From an uncultured Clostridia bacterium (GTDB lineage: Bacteria > Bacillota > Clostridia > Christensenellales > Borkfalkiaceae): a stretch of DNA of 64,000 bases. Made by a program: the position numbers and the translations under genes. The notes beneath the pieces are model-generated. The model had not been told where the DNA came from. It searched no databases and worked only from the letters and a program-made list of their open reading frames with translations. This document shows, one piece after another, positions 35,377 to 42,913 of the stretch (positions within the stretch are counted from its first letter, which is position 1; every line of letters starts with the position of its first letter). Location: positions 1 to 64,000 of the forward strand of contig CAKQRD010000005.1 in the NCBI GenBank assembly GCA_934271275.1, read 5' to 3'.

Positions 35377-36668
35377 CTTTTGCTCGCCTCCCTGATTTTT
35401 TGTTTAACGCCGCTTATGCTTTGCACGAGGGCGCGTTTAGCGGGGCAGTTATAAGCGCACAGCCCGCATTCTATGCAGTTCATCGCGCCGTAGCGTTTCG
35501 CGTTTTCGAGGTCTCCCGCGATAGCGAAGCTTTCTATGTACATCGGCATAAGTCTCATAGGACAGTTTTTGGCGCACACGCCGCAGTTGATGCAGTCAGA
35601 AGGCTCGTCGAGAGAAGTTTCCGTTCTCGTGAGACACAAAATACCCGAATCGGTTTTTCTCGTATATTGATTAAGACTTCCGAGGGCGCGTCCCATCATA
35701 GGTCCGCCCGCGATAATTTTCGCGGTGTCGTCCGACTTGCCGCCGCATTCCTCGATTAAGTCCGCAAAGCTCGTTCCGATAGGGACTTTCAGGTTGGAAG
35801 GCTGTTTAACGCCTCTGCCGCTGACGGTAAGCACCGTTTCGGTGAGCGGCTTATTAAGCTCCACCGCTTCGTAGCAGGCGAGAGCGGTTTTAATGTTCTG
35901 AACGCACGCGCCCACGTCGAACGGCATTTTGCCGCACGGCACTTTTCTGCCCGTCGTGCAGTATATAAGGTGCTTTTCGCTGCCCATAGGGTATTGCTTG
36001 CGAAGGGGAACGACGGTAAGGTCGTCGAATTTTGAGAAAGCTTCGATCGCTTCGGGCTTGTTCACCTCTATGCCGACAACGATATTTTTGACGCCGAGAA
36101 TTTCCGCGATGATTTTAATGCCCTTGTAAACATCTTCCGTGCGTTCTAAAAACAGCCTGAAATCGCAGGTGAGATACGGCTCGCATTCCGCGCCGTTTAT
36201 AACGAGAACGTCGAGCGGGGATTTCGGGGAAAGTTTTATCGCCGTGGGAAAGCCCGCGCCGCCGAGACCTACGATGCCCGCGTCCGCGATGCGTTGCTTC
36301 ATCGACTGCGGCGTTTTTTCGGGTAACGCGGGGAAGAACTCCTCATCTCCCGAGAAATCGTTTTCGATAACGACGTGCTTCTGAATCTGCCCGAGTCCGT
36401 TCTGTAAGTCCTCGATGGCGGTAACGGTACCCGCGACGGAAGCGAAAACGTTAGCTGAAACCGCGCCGCTTGCCGCGCCGATAAGCGTACCTTTTTTAAC
36501 CTTGTCGCCGACGGCGACTACGGGGGTAGCGGGCGCGCCTATGTGTTGAGCCATACTGATTTTAACGATTTTCGGCTCGTTCGCGCACCTGACGGGCATA
36601 TTCCGCGATAGCTTCGTGCCGTGAATTCTGCTACCGTACGGATAGTATCTTGCTTTTTGTAAACCCAA
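35373..36668 (-). CDS. rnfC: Rnf complex subunit RnfC (NADH-binding)
   Basis: NADH- and FMN-binding subunit, about 432 residues. N-terminal barrel with hybrid motif, Rossmann-like VGLGGAGFPTAIKL, NGAECEPYLTCD, and two 4Fe-4S motifs CINCGVCAKNCPM and CIECGLCAYNCPA. I choose the TTG at 36668: AAGGAG (36682-36677, minus strand) lies 8 bases before it, whereas a GTG at 36677 would sit within that site. Confidence 0.95.
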   Translation of the reverse strand: MGLQKARYYPYGSRIHGTKLSRNMPVRCANEPKIVKISMAQHIGAPATPVVAVGDKVKKGTLIGAASGAVSANVFASVAGTVTAIEDLQNGLGQIQKHVVIENDFSGDEEFFPALPEKTPQSMKQRIADAGIVGLGGAGFPTAIKLSPKSPLDVLVINGAECEPYLTCDFRLFLERTEDVYKGIKIIAEILGVKNIVVGIEVNKPEAIEAFSKFDDLTVVPLRKQYPMGSEKHLIYCTTGRKVPCGKMPFDVGACVQNIKTALACYEAVELNKPLTETVLTVSGRGVKQPSNLKVPIGTSFADLIEECGGKSDDTAKIIAGGPMMGRALGSLNQYTRKTDSGILCLTRTETSLDEPSDCINCGVCAKNCPMRLMPMYIESFAIAGDLENAKRYGAMNCIECGLCAYNCPAKRALVQSISGVKQKIREASKR

Positions 36669-36753
36669 AGTAATCACTCCTTTTTTGTAAGAAAAGTTTA
36701 AGTAGTAATCGGTCTTGTCCTGTTCCTGTCGTATTCTCGTCGTTTTCCCGCGC

Positions 36754-37422
36754 TTATTTATACCGTGAATTCGTGCCGTAAATAACTTCGTAAAGCCCGC
36801 CGCTCATATATCTTTTCGGAATAATTCTTAAAATCAGAACCGTCGCGAGTCCTACTAAAATTCCGCTTGCCGCGCCTATCGCCGCAAGGTAAGGGAGATA
36901 AACGAAGAATCCGAAATCGTTTGTAACGAGGCAGAAAACCGCGTTCTGACAAATTGAATTTATAACCGCGCCGAGCGCGCTCGCCGCCGTGACGCTCGTT
37001 TTTTTAAGAAACCTTATCGTAAGAATCTCCGCCGCAAAAGCGACTATCCCTGCGGGTAAAGAGTATATCATAGCGGAAACGTTCCCCGAAAACACGCTTC
37101 CCAAACCGCATTTTATAATAAGCACCGCCGCGCCGTAAGGAACGCCTATGGTTATCGCCGCAAGCAAAACGAAAATATTAGATATTCCCATTCTTGCGGA
37201 GGGGATAAAAAACGGCGGAAACAAGCTTTCTATAACGAACGCGATAAGTGCGAGGGCGGAGAAAATCCCGCACGCGGCTATTTTATAAACCGTCCGTTCT
37301 TTTCCGAAAGAAGTCGCTTTCGTTCCGCGCGATTTTCTCGTTGCGCTTGTCCCTCTCGTTCCGTGCGTTTCGCTCGCTTCTCTCGTATCGCGCGATTCTT
37401 TTCTTTCGCCCGTTTTTTTCAT
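36754..37422 (-). CDS. Gx-transporter / heptaprenyl diphosphate synthase component I-like membrane protein
   Basis: 222 residues. Five or six membrane spans after residue 45; ARMGISNIFVLLA and KCGLGSVFSGNVSAMIYSLPAG match the family that commonly precedes rnfC in clostridia. Its role is not settled. The first 43 residues form an Arg/Thr/Ser/Gly/Glu-rich tail with TRG and SRG repeats that the family usually lacks. Overlaps the upstream gene by 4 bases. Confidence 0.85.
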   Translation of the reverse strand: MKKTGERKESRDTREASETHGTRGTSATRKSRGTKATSFGKERTVYKIAACGIFSALALIAFVIESLFPPFFIPSARMGISNIFVLLAAITIGVPYGAAVLIIKCGLGSVFSGNVSAMIYSLPAGIVAFAAEILTIRFLKKTSVTAASALGAVINSICQNAVFCLVTNDFGFFVYLPYLAAIGAASGILVGLATVLILRIIPKRYMSGGLYEVIYGTNSRYK

Positions 37423-37997
37423 ATACAGAGCCTCCCCGAAACGAGGTAGCCCGTAGAGGGCGAAGAAGGCGAAAATTTGCCGCCCGTCGGCTTAACTACG
37501 ATTTTCCTCGGCGCGCAGATAATGCTTCCCGAACCGCTTATCGCGGGAAAGCTTACGCAGGGCGAGGAATGAGAGCAGTTGCTGTCCGTCATTTTGACGG
37601 TGCGTTTTTCTCGGTCGAAGGTTAAAACGTTCACCGCGTTTTCTTCCGAAACGCCCTTAATCGTCACAGTGTTTTCGGATAAAGAAACCTCTATAAATTC
37701 CGAAAACTCGGGGGAAAGCGAATAGCTTTCGGGGCGGGAGTATTCGAGAGAAAAGGCTTCTTTTCCGTCTATGGTTATTAAAAAACCCTTCGCTTCGCTT
37801 TTTTTCGGCAAAATCACGAAGCCGAGAAATAGCGCGAAAACGAGAACTATAACGAAAGCGTAAATAAACGTATCCCTTGCGGCAAAAAACGGCGGACGGT
37901 TCGCCTTTTTTTCGCAACCGCCGCATTTTTCGTTTACCTTTTCGTCAGGATTTCCGAGGGATAATTCGTCCCGCGTGTTTCTCGTTTCCGTTCGCAT
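37419..37997 (-). CDS. NusG domain II-containing membrane-anchored protein
   Basis: About 193 residues. A Cys-containing cytoplasmic head (CGGCEKK), one span (about 45-66), then an extracytoplasmic domain ending with the NusG-II signature: NCSHSSPC and SGSIICAPRKIVVKPTG. Such proteins often lead clostridial Rnf operons. I take the ATG at 37997; a GTG at 38006 is possible. Neither has a clear ribosome site (GAGGG is only 2 bases from the ATG). First gene of the operon. Confidence 0.85.
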   Translation of the reverse strand: MRTETRNTRDELSLGNPDEKVNEKCGGCEKKANRPPFFAARDTFIYAFVIVLVFALFLGFVILPKKSEAKGFLITIDGKEAFSLEYSRPESYSLSPEFSEFIEVSLSENTVTIKGVSEENAVNVLTFDREKRTVKMTDSNCSHSSPCVSFPAISGSGSIICAPRKIVVKPTGGKFSPSSPSTGYLVSGRLCI

Positions 37998-38027
37998 TAC
38001 CCTCACCGTATATATTGTTTATATAAT

Positions 38028-38056
38028 ATTTTAGCCTAACGCTAAAAAAATGTCAA
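38028..38056 (-). promoter_or_regulatory. Promoter of the Rnf operon
   Basis: Minus strand TTGACA (38056-38051), 17 bases, TAAAAT (38033-38028). The predicted start is about 38021, giving a leader of some 25 bases before the first gene. Confidence 0.8.
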
Positions 38057-38066
38057 ACGAAAGAAA

Positions 38067-38144
38067 GGGGGTAAAAGCTTACATAATGCCTTATTGCGTA
38101 AAAATTTTTACGCGTTTCAGGGCAAAGAAATATCGTAAGCCCCC
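38067..38144. other. Long interrupted hairpin between divergent promoters
   Basis: GGGGG (38067-38071) and GCTTAC (38077-38082) pair with GTAAGCCCC (38135-38144); TGCC (38087-38090) pairs with GGCA (38121-38124); the tip is an 18-base perfect palindrome, GCGTAAAAATTTTTACGC (38096-38113). The 78-base element lies upstream of both the Rnf promoter and the rlmL promoter, so it is in neither known leader. It could be a small RNA, a miniature element or a regulator site. Confidence 0.5.
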
Positions 38145-38202
38145 GCGCGCAAAATCAAAGAAAAATAATGGAGGGAAAGCCCTGTAAATTCGTTAAAAAC
38201 GC

Positions 38203-38231
38203 TTGCGTTTCGGCGGGTTTTGATATACAAT
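38203..38231 (+). promoter_or_regulatory. Promoter of rlmL-galE
   Basis: TTGCGT (38203-38208), 17 bases, TACAAT (38226-38231). The expected start (38238) is the base before the ATG. Confidence 0.55.
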
Positions 38232-38238
38232 AAAGCAA

Positions 38239-39423
38239 ATGAACGAAAATATGAGCCGCGGGCAGGGCTTCGCGGGCGAATTAAAGCTTGCCGTGACCTG
38301 CGCTTCGGGACTGGAAAAAACGCTTAAAAGCGAAATAAAAAGGCTCGGTTACGGAGAGCCTCCCGCCGAGAACGGAACGCTTATCGCAGGAAATTGCGAC
38401 GCGCTTGCGGCGGCGAGACTTAACCTTAATCTCCGCACGGCGGACAGAGTGTATATAGTTCTCGCGGAGTTCAGGGCGGAAAGCTTCGACGAGCTGTTCG
38501 AGGGCGTATCGACCGTCCGATTCGAGGATTATATCCCGAAAAACGGCGCGATTACGGTGAACGGCAAATGCGTTAAAAGCAAGCTTTTTTCCATATCCGA
38601 CTGCCAGAAAATCGTAAAAAAGGCGATAGCGACGCGGCTATGCAAAAAGTACTGCGTAAAAACGCTTCCCGAAAGCGGCGCGGCGTACGAAGTGGAATTT
38701 TCAATATATAAAGACGCGGCGAGAATAATGCTGAACACGAGCGGCGCGGGGCTGCATAAGCGCGGTTATCGCGATATGGTAGGCATCGCTCCGATACGCG
38801 AAACGCTTGCCGCGGGACTCGTTTTGATGAGCGATTATTATAAGGACCGCGCTTTCGCAGATCCGTTCTGCGGTTCGGGAACGATAGCGATAGAAGCGGC
38901 AAAAATCGCCCTTAATATCGCTGGCGGCGCGGGCAGAAGCTTCGCGTTCGAGGAGTGGGATAATTTCGACGATAAATGGCTTAAACTCGCCAAGGAAGAG
39001 GAGAAGGACAGAGAAACGCGTAACGCGGACGTAAAGATTTTCGCTTCCGATATAGATCCCAAGGCGATAAAGCTTGCAAAGAGGCACGCGGCGCGCGCGG
39101 GAGTTGCGGATAAAATAGAGTTTGCCGTTTCGGACGTGGCAAAATTCAAGCCATTCGGCGAATACGGAACGATCGTGACTAATCCGCCGTACGGCGAAAG
39201 GGTTTACGATAAAGAGGAAGCCGAGGCGTGCTATAAAAAGCTTTTTAAAAGCCTTAAAGGCGCGGACGGCTGGTCGCTGTTCCTTATCACCGCGGCAAAG
39301 AATTTCGAGCGGGTTTTCGGCAAAAAGGCGGACAGGGAAAAGAAGCTGTTTAATTCCAACAAAGAGTGCAGATTTTATTATTATTACGGCAAAAGACCGC
39401 CGAAAGGCGATTTTTCGGAATAA
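38239..39423 (+). CDS. THUMP-domain RNA methyltransferase, RlmL-like
   Basis: 394 residues. N-terminal ferredoxin-like/THUMP region (to about 170), then a class I methyltransferase with FADPFCGSGTIAIEAA and the N6/N2 active-site motif TNPPYGERV. Relatives (YpsC/RlmL) methylate G2445 of 23S rRNA at N2. No fused RlmK domain. The ATG at 38239 has no Shine-Dalgarno site and lies directly at the predicted transcript start. Probably co-transcribed with galE. Confidence 0.9.
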   Translation: MNENMSRGQGFAGELKLAVTCASGLEKTLKSEIKRLGYGEPPAENGTLIAGNCDALAAARLNLNLRTADRVYIVLAEFRAESFDELFEGVSTVRFEDYIPKNGAITVNGKCVKSKLFSISDCQKIVKKAIATRLCKKYCVKTLPESGAAYEVEFSIYKDAARIMLNTSGAGLHKRGYRDMVGIAPIRETLAAGLVLMSDYYKDRAFADPFCGSGTIAIEAAKIALNIAGGAGRSFAFEEWDNFDDKWLKLAKEEEKDRETRNADVKIFASDIDPKAIKLAKRHAARAGVADKIEFAVSDVAKFKPFGEYGTIVTNPPYGERVYDKEEAEACYKKLFKSLKGADGWSLFLITAAKNFERVFGKKADREKKLFNSNKECRFYYYYGKRPPKGDFSE

Positions 39424-39460
39424 AATAAATAAAGAAAAATAAAAAAGGAGATATAAAAAG

Positions 39461-40474
39461 ATGAACGTTCTTGTAACGGGCGGCGCGGGCTATATCGGCA
39501 CGCACACGACGGTGGAGCTGTTAAACGCGGGGCATAGCGTCGTTTGCGTGGATAACCTCGTCAACAGTAAGGTGGAAGCGGTAAAGCGCGTAGAGAAGAT
39601 AACTGGAAAAAGCGTAAAATTCTACGAAGGCGATATTCGCGACAGAAAGATTCTCGACAAGATTTTTGAAGAAAACAAGATAGACGCGGTTATAAACTTC
39701 GCGGGGCTTAAAGCGGTGGGAGAATCCTGCGCAAAGCCGCTCGAATATTACGAAAACAATATAGAAGGACTTCTTATTCTTATGTTCGCGATGCGCGACC
39801 ACGGTGTAAAGAACCTCGTATTCTCTTCGTCCGCGACGGTTTACGGCAAGCCGAAGAGCGTGCCGATAAGAGAGGACTTCCCGCTTTCCACGTCTAATCC
39901 TTACGGAAGCACCAAGCTCTTTATCGAGTATATGCTTAAGGACGTGTACAAAGCCGATCCTTCGTTCAATATCGCGATACTCCGTTATTTCAACCCCGTC
40001 GGCGCGCACGAATCGGGGCTTATCGGCGAAGATCCCAAAGGCATACCGAACAACCTTTGCCCGTATATCACGCAGGTCGCGGTGGGCAAGAGAAAGGAAC
40101 TCGGCGTGTTCGGCAACGACTACAACACTCCGGACGGCACGGGCGTAAGAGACTATATCCACGTCGTGGACCTTGCCAAAGGTCACGTCCTCGCGGTCAA
40201 TAAACTTGCGGAAAACCCGGGGCTTCTTATCGTCAATCTCGGCACGGGACACGGTTATTCCGTCCTCGATATGGTCAAGGCGTTTGAAAAGGTTACGGGT
40301 AAACCCATTCCTTATAAAATTATGCCGCGCCGCCCGGGCGATATAGACGAGTGCTACGCCGATCCCGCTTATGCGGAAAAGGTTCTCGGCTTCAAGGCGG
40401 AAAAGACGCTCGAAGATATGGTCAGAGACGCGATGCGTTGGCAGACTATGAACCCCGACGGCTACGGCGAATAA
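39461..40474 (+). CDS. galE: UDP-glucose 4-epimerase
   Basis: Interconverts UDP-glucose and UDP-galactose; extended short-chain dehydrogenase, 337 residues. GGAGYIGTHT nucleotide loop, Ser in SSSATVYG, and the YGSTK catalytic Tyr/Lys pair. AAGGAG is 9 bases before the ATG. Confidence 0.97.
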   Translation: MNVLVTGGAGYIGTHTTVELLNAGHSVVCVDNLVNSKVEAVKRVEKITGKSVKFYEGDIRDRKILDKIFEENKIDAVINFAGLKAVGESCAKPLEYYENNIEGLLILMFAMRDHGVKNLVFSSSATVYGKPKSVPIREDFPLSTSNPYGSTKLFIEYMLKDVYKADPSFNIAILRYFNPVGAHESGLIGEDPKGIPNNLCPYITQVAVGKRKELGVFGNDYNTPDGTGVRDYIHVVDLAKGHVLAVNKLAENPGLLIVNLGTGHGYSVLDMVKAFEKVTGKPIPYKIMPRRPGDIDECYADPAYAEKVLGFKAEKTLEDMVRDAMRWQTMNPDGYGE

Positions 40475-40652
40475 AAAGCGAATAATAAACGCGCCGCACC
40501 GCCGTGCTGTTTTGCTTTGCGTTGTATCGCGCCGTTCTGTTCCGTACCGAGCCGCACGGCAACGCATAGAGGCGCGCGAGGCGCACCGTTTTGAGACGTG
40601 GTCGCACCGAGTAGCATAGTTTGACAGACTTTAAAAACTGAAAACGAGACGA

Positions 40653-40700
40653 AAAGCCCGATTTTTGCAAAAAATGCGAAATCGGGCTTTAAAATTTTTT
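40653..40700 (+). terminator. Terminator of galE
   Basis: A 12-bp stem (40653-40664 with 40679-40690) is followed by AAAATTTTTT. The preceding 180 bases after galE show nothing further. Confidence 0.75.
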
Positions 40701-40727
40701 AAGAAATATTGCAATTTCTTAAAAAAT
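40694..40727. promoter_or_regulatory. Operator-like inverted repeat on the nadE promoter
   Basis: Two perfect 14-bp arms (40694-40707 and 40714-40727, core AAGAAAT/ATTTCTT) flank 6 bases. The right arm covers most of the -35/-10 spacer and the loop holds most of the -35 box. The geometry fits a repressor site, perhaps an NAD-responsive regulator; the regulator is not in the window. Confidence 0.55.
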
Positions 40728-40737
40728 AGTGTAAAAT
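40709..40737 (+). promoter_or_regulatory. Promoter of nadE
   Basis: TTGCAA (40709-40714), 17 bases, TAAAAT (40732-40737). Start near 40744, 37 bases before the gene. Confidence 0.7.
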
Positions 40738-40780
40738 AAATAATGACGAAAGTCGATTTTTAACGAAACGGAGGAATTCT

Positions 40781-42685
40781 ATGAAGTACGGATATATAAA
40801 AGCGGGCGCTTGCACGCCCGAAATCAAGGTGGCGGACGTCGCGTTCAACGTGGACTCCATAAAAAAGTGTATGGACAAGGCGAGGTTCGAGCGCGTCGAG
40901 CTGCTCGTTTTCCCCGAGCTTTGCATAACGGGGTATACCTGCGGAGACTTGTTTTATCAGGAAACGCTTTTAGGTTCTGCGCTTGCGGGGCTTAAAGCGA
41001 TCGTCGATTATTCGGCGGGCAAGAGCGTGTTTATGTTCGTGGGCTTGCCGTTTAAGAAGGACAACCTTATATATAACGTCGCGGCGGCGGTCAGCGGCGG
41101 TAAGGTGCTGGGGCTTATTCCCAAAACCTATCTTCCGAATTATAACGAATTTTACGAAAAACGCTATTTCGCACCCTGTCCCGAAGAGAACGAAACGATA
41201 AGCCTTTTCGGCTATCCCGTACCGTTCGGCAGAAAGATAATTTTCCGCGAGAGATCGCAGAAGAATTTCACGGTTGCGGCGGAAATATGCGAAGACCTGT
41301 GGGCGGTCGCTCCGCCTTCCACGGCGCACGCGCTCGCGGGGGCTAATATTATCGTCAACCTTTCTTGCAGCGACGAAACGGTCGGCAAGGCGGAATACAG
41401 AAGAAGTCTCGTAAAAAGTCATTCGGCGCGTCTCGTATCGGCGTACGTTTATGCGGACGCGGGCAGCGGCGAATCGACCACGGACAACGTTTATGCGGGA
41501 CATAATCTTATAGCGGAAAACGGCTCCGTACTTGCGGAAAGCAAGCTTTTCGAGAACGGTATGACGGTAGGTGAAATCGACCTCGATTATCTGAGCTTCG
41601 ACCGCGCGAAACTCTATAACCAGCAGTTCGCGACGGACGGCGGATATGCGTTTATAGAGTTCGCTTCGAGAAACGAAACGACCGAGCCTACCCGTACTTT
41701 CGATAAAACTCCGTTCGTGCCTGCGGATAAAAACGCGCTCGAAGACAGGGCGAAGCTCATACTCGATATGCAGGCGGAAGGACTTAAAAAGCGCATAGCT
41801 CACACGGGCGCGAAAACGGTCGTCGTGGGGCTTTCGGGCGGTCTCGATTCCACTCTTGCCGCGCTCGTTGCGGTAAACGCGATGAAGAAGCTGAAAAGGT
41901 CTCCGAAGGACGTGATTGCGGTAAGTATGCCTTGCTTCGGCACGACCGAAAGAACGCTTAAAAACGCGTCTAAACTCGCTTCGTCTCTCGGCGCGACGTT
42001 CAAAAAGGTTAAAATAGAAAAAGCGGTTGCCCGCCACCTTAAAGATATAAAGCACGAGGGCGCGCTCGACGTGACCTACGAAAACGCGCAGGCTCGCGAA
42101 CGTACGCAGGTGCTTATGGATATAGCGAATATGACGGGCGGAATAGTCGTCGGTACGGGCGACCTTTCCGAACTCGCGCTCGGCTGGGCGACCTATAACG
42201 GCGACCATATGAGTAAGTACGGGGTGAACGCTTCCGTTCCCAAAACGCTCGTTCGCCACGTCGTGTCGTATTCCGCGGATCATTCGCGCGGCAGACTTAA
42301 ATCGGTGCTTGAAGACGTTCTGGATACACCCGTCAGCCCCGAGCTTCTCCCGCCCGAAAACGGCGTAATCTCGCAAAAGACGGAGGACATCGTAGGACCT
42401 TACGAATTGCACGACTTCTTCCTTTATCACTTTATAAGAAGGGGCAGCTCGCCGCGCGCGATACTTGCCGCCGCTGTGAGAAGCTTTGCGGGAGTATACG
42501 ACGGCGCAACCGTTCTCAAATGGTTAAAGGTGTTCTTCAAGAGATTCTTCGCACAGCAGTTCAAGCGTTCGTGCCTGCCCGACGGCGTTAAGGTCGGAAC
42601 GGTCGCGCTTTCTCCCCGCGGAGACTGGCGTATGCCGTCAGACGCGGAAGCGAAGCTTTGGAGCGAAGAACTCGACAGCCTGTAA
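40781..42685 (+). CDS. nadE: Glutamine-dependent NAD+ synthetase
   Basis: Last step of NAD synthesis. 634 residues: an N-terminal nitrilase-type glutaminase with Glu46 (FPELCITG), Lys115 (IPKTYLPNYNEF) and Cys170 (EICEDLW), and a C-terminal synthetase with the PP-loop VGLSGGLDSTLAA and TGDLSELALGWATYNGDH. GGAGG is 8 bases before the ATG. Confidence 0.97.
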   Translation: MKYGYIKAGACTPEIKVADVAFNVDSIKKCMDKARFERVELLVFPELCITGYTCGDLFYQETLLGSALAGLKAIVDYSAGKSVFMFVGLPFKKDNLIYNVAAAVSGGKVLGLIPKTYLPNYNEFYEKRYFAPCPEENETISLFGYPVPFGRKIIFRERSQKNFTVAAEICEDLWAVAPPSTAHALAGANIIVNLSCSDETVGKAEYRRSLVKSHSARLVSAYVYADAGSGESTTDNVYAGHNLIAENGSVLAESKLFENGMTVGEIDLDYLSFDRAKLYNQQFATDGGYAFIEFASRNETTEPTRTFDKTPFVPADKNALEDRAKLILDMQAEGLKKRIAHTGAKTVVVGLSGGLDSTLAALVAVNAMKKLKRSPKDVIAVSMPCFGTTERTLKNASKLASSLGATFKKVKIEKAVARHLKDIKHEGALDVTYENAQARERTQVLMDIANMTGGIVVGTGDLSELALGWATYNGDHMSKYGVNASVPKTLVRHVVSYSADHSRGRLKSVLEDVLDTPVSPELLPPENGVISQKTEDIVGPYELHDFFLYHFIRRGSSPRAILAAAVRSFAGVYDGATVLKWLKVFFKRFFAQQFKRSCLPDGVKVGTVALSPRGDWRMPSDAEAKLWSEELDSL

Positions 42686-42786
42686 TTATCGGCGGTAAAG
42701 ATTTCGGCACGCTTTTACCGAAAAATCGCAAAGAAATTTTTAACGACGTTAAAAAAAATTATAAAAAGGCTAAAACTTGTAATTTT

Positions 42787-42813
42787 CATAAAAACGCGCA
42801 GCGCGATTTTATG
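42787..42813. terminator. Hairpin downstream of nadE
   Basis: CATAAAA-A-CGCG pairs with CGCG-A-TTTTATG (one A-A mismatch) around a CAG loop, about 100 bases after nadE. Confidence 0.45.
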
Positions 42814-42824
42814 AGAAAACCGCA

Positions 42825-42862
42825 AAACGCCGCGAACGAGTTCGCGGCGTTTAATATATATT
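42825..42862. terminator. Bidirectional terminator between nadE and spoIIE
   Basis: A 12-bp perfect stem (42825-42836 with 42841-42852) with a CGAG loop, followed by AT-rich DNA ending in TTTT. It serves two convergent genes. Confidence 0.75.
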
Positions 42863-42913
42863 TTGCAATTTTCATAAAATCCGATTACATAAAGAACTTA
42901 AAAACGAAAATAT

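Noticed and set aside
39521..40567. 348-codon minus-strand frame opposite galE
   Set aside because: galE is complete; no independent support for an antisense gene.
40970..42430. 486-codon minus-strand frame opposite nadE
   Set aside because: nadE is complete with all catalytic residues; the opposite frame is Arg-rich and featureless.
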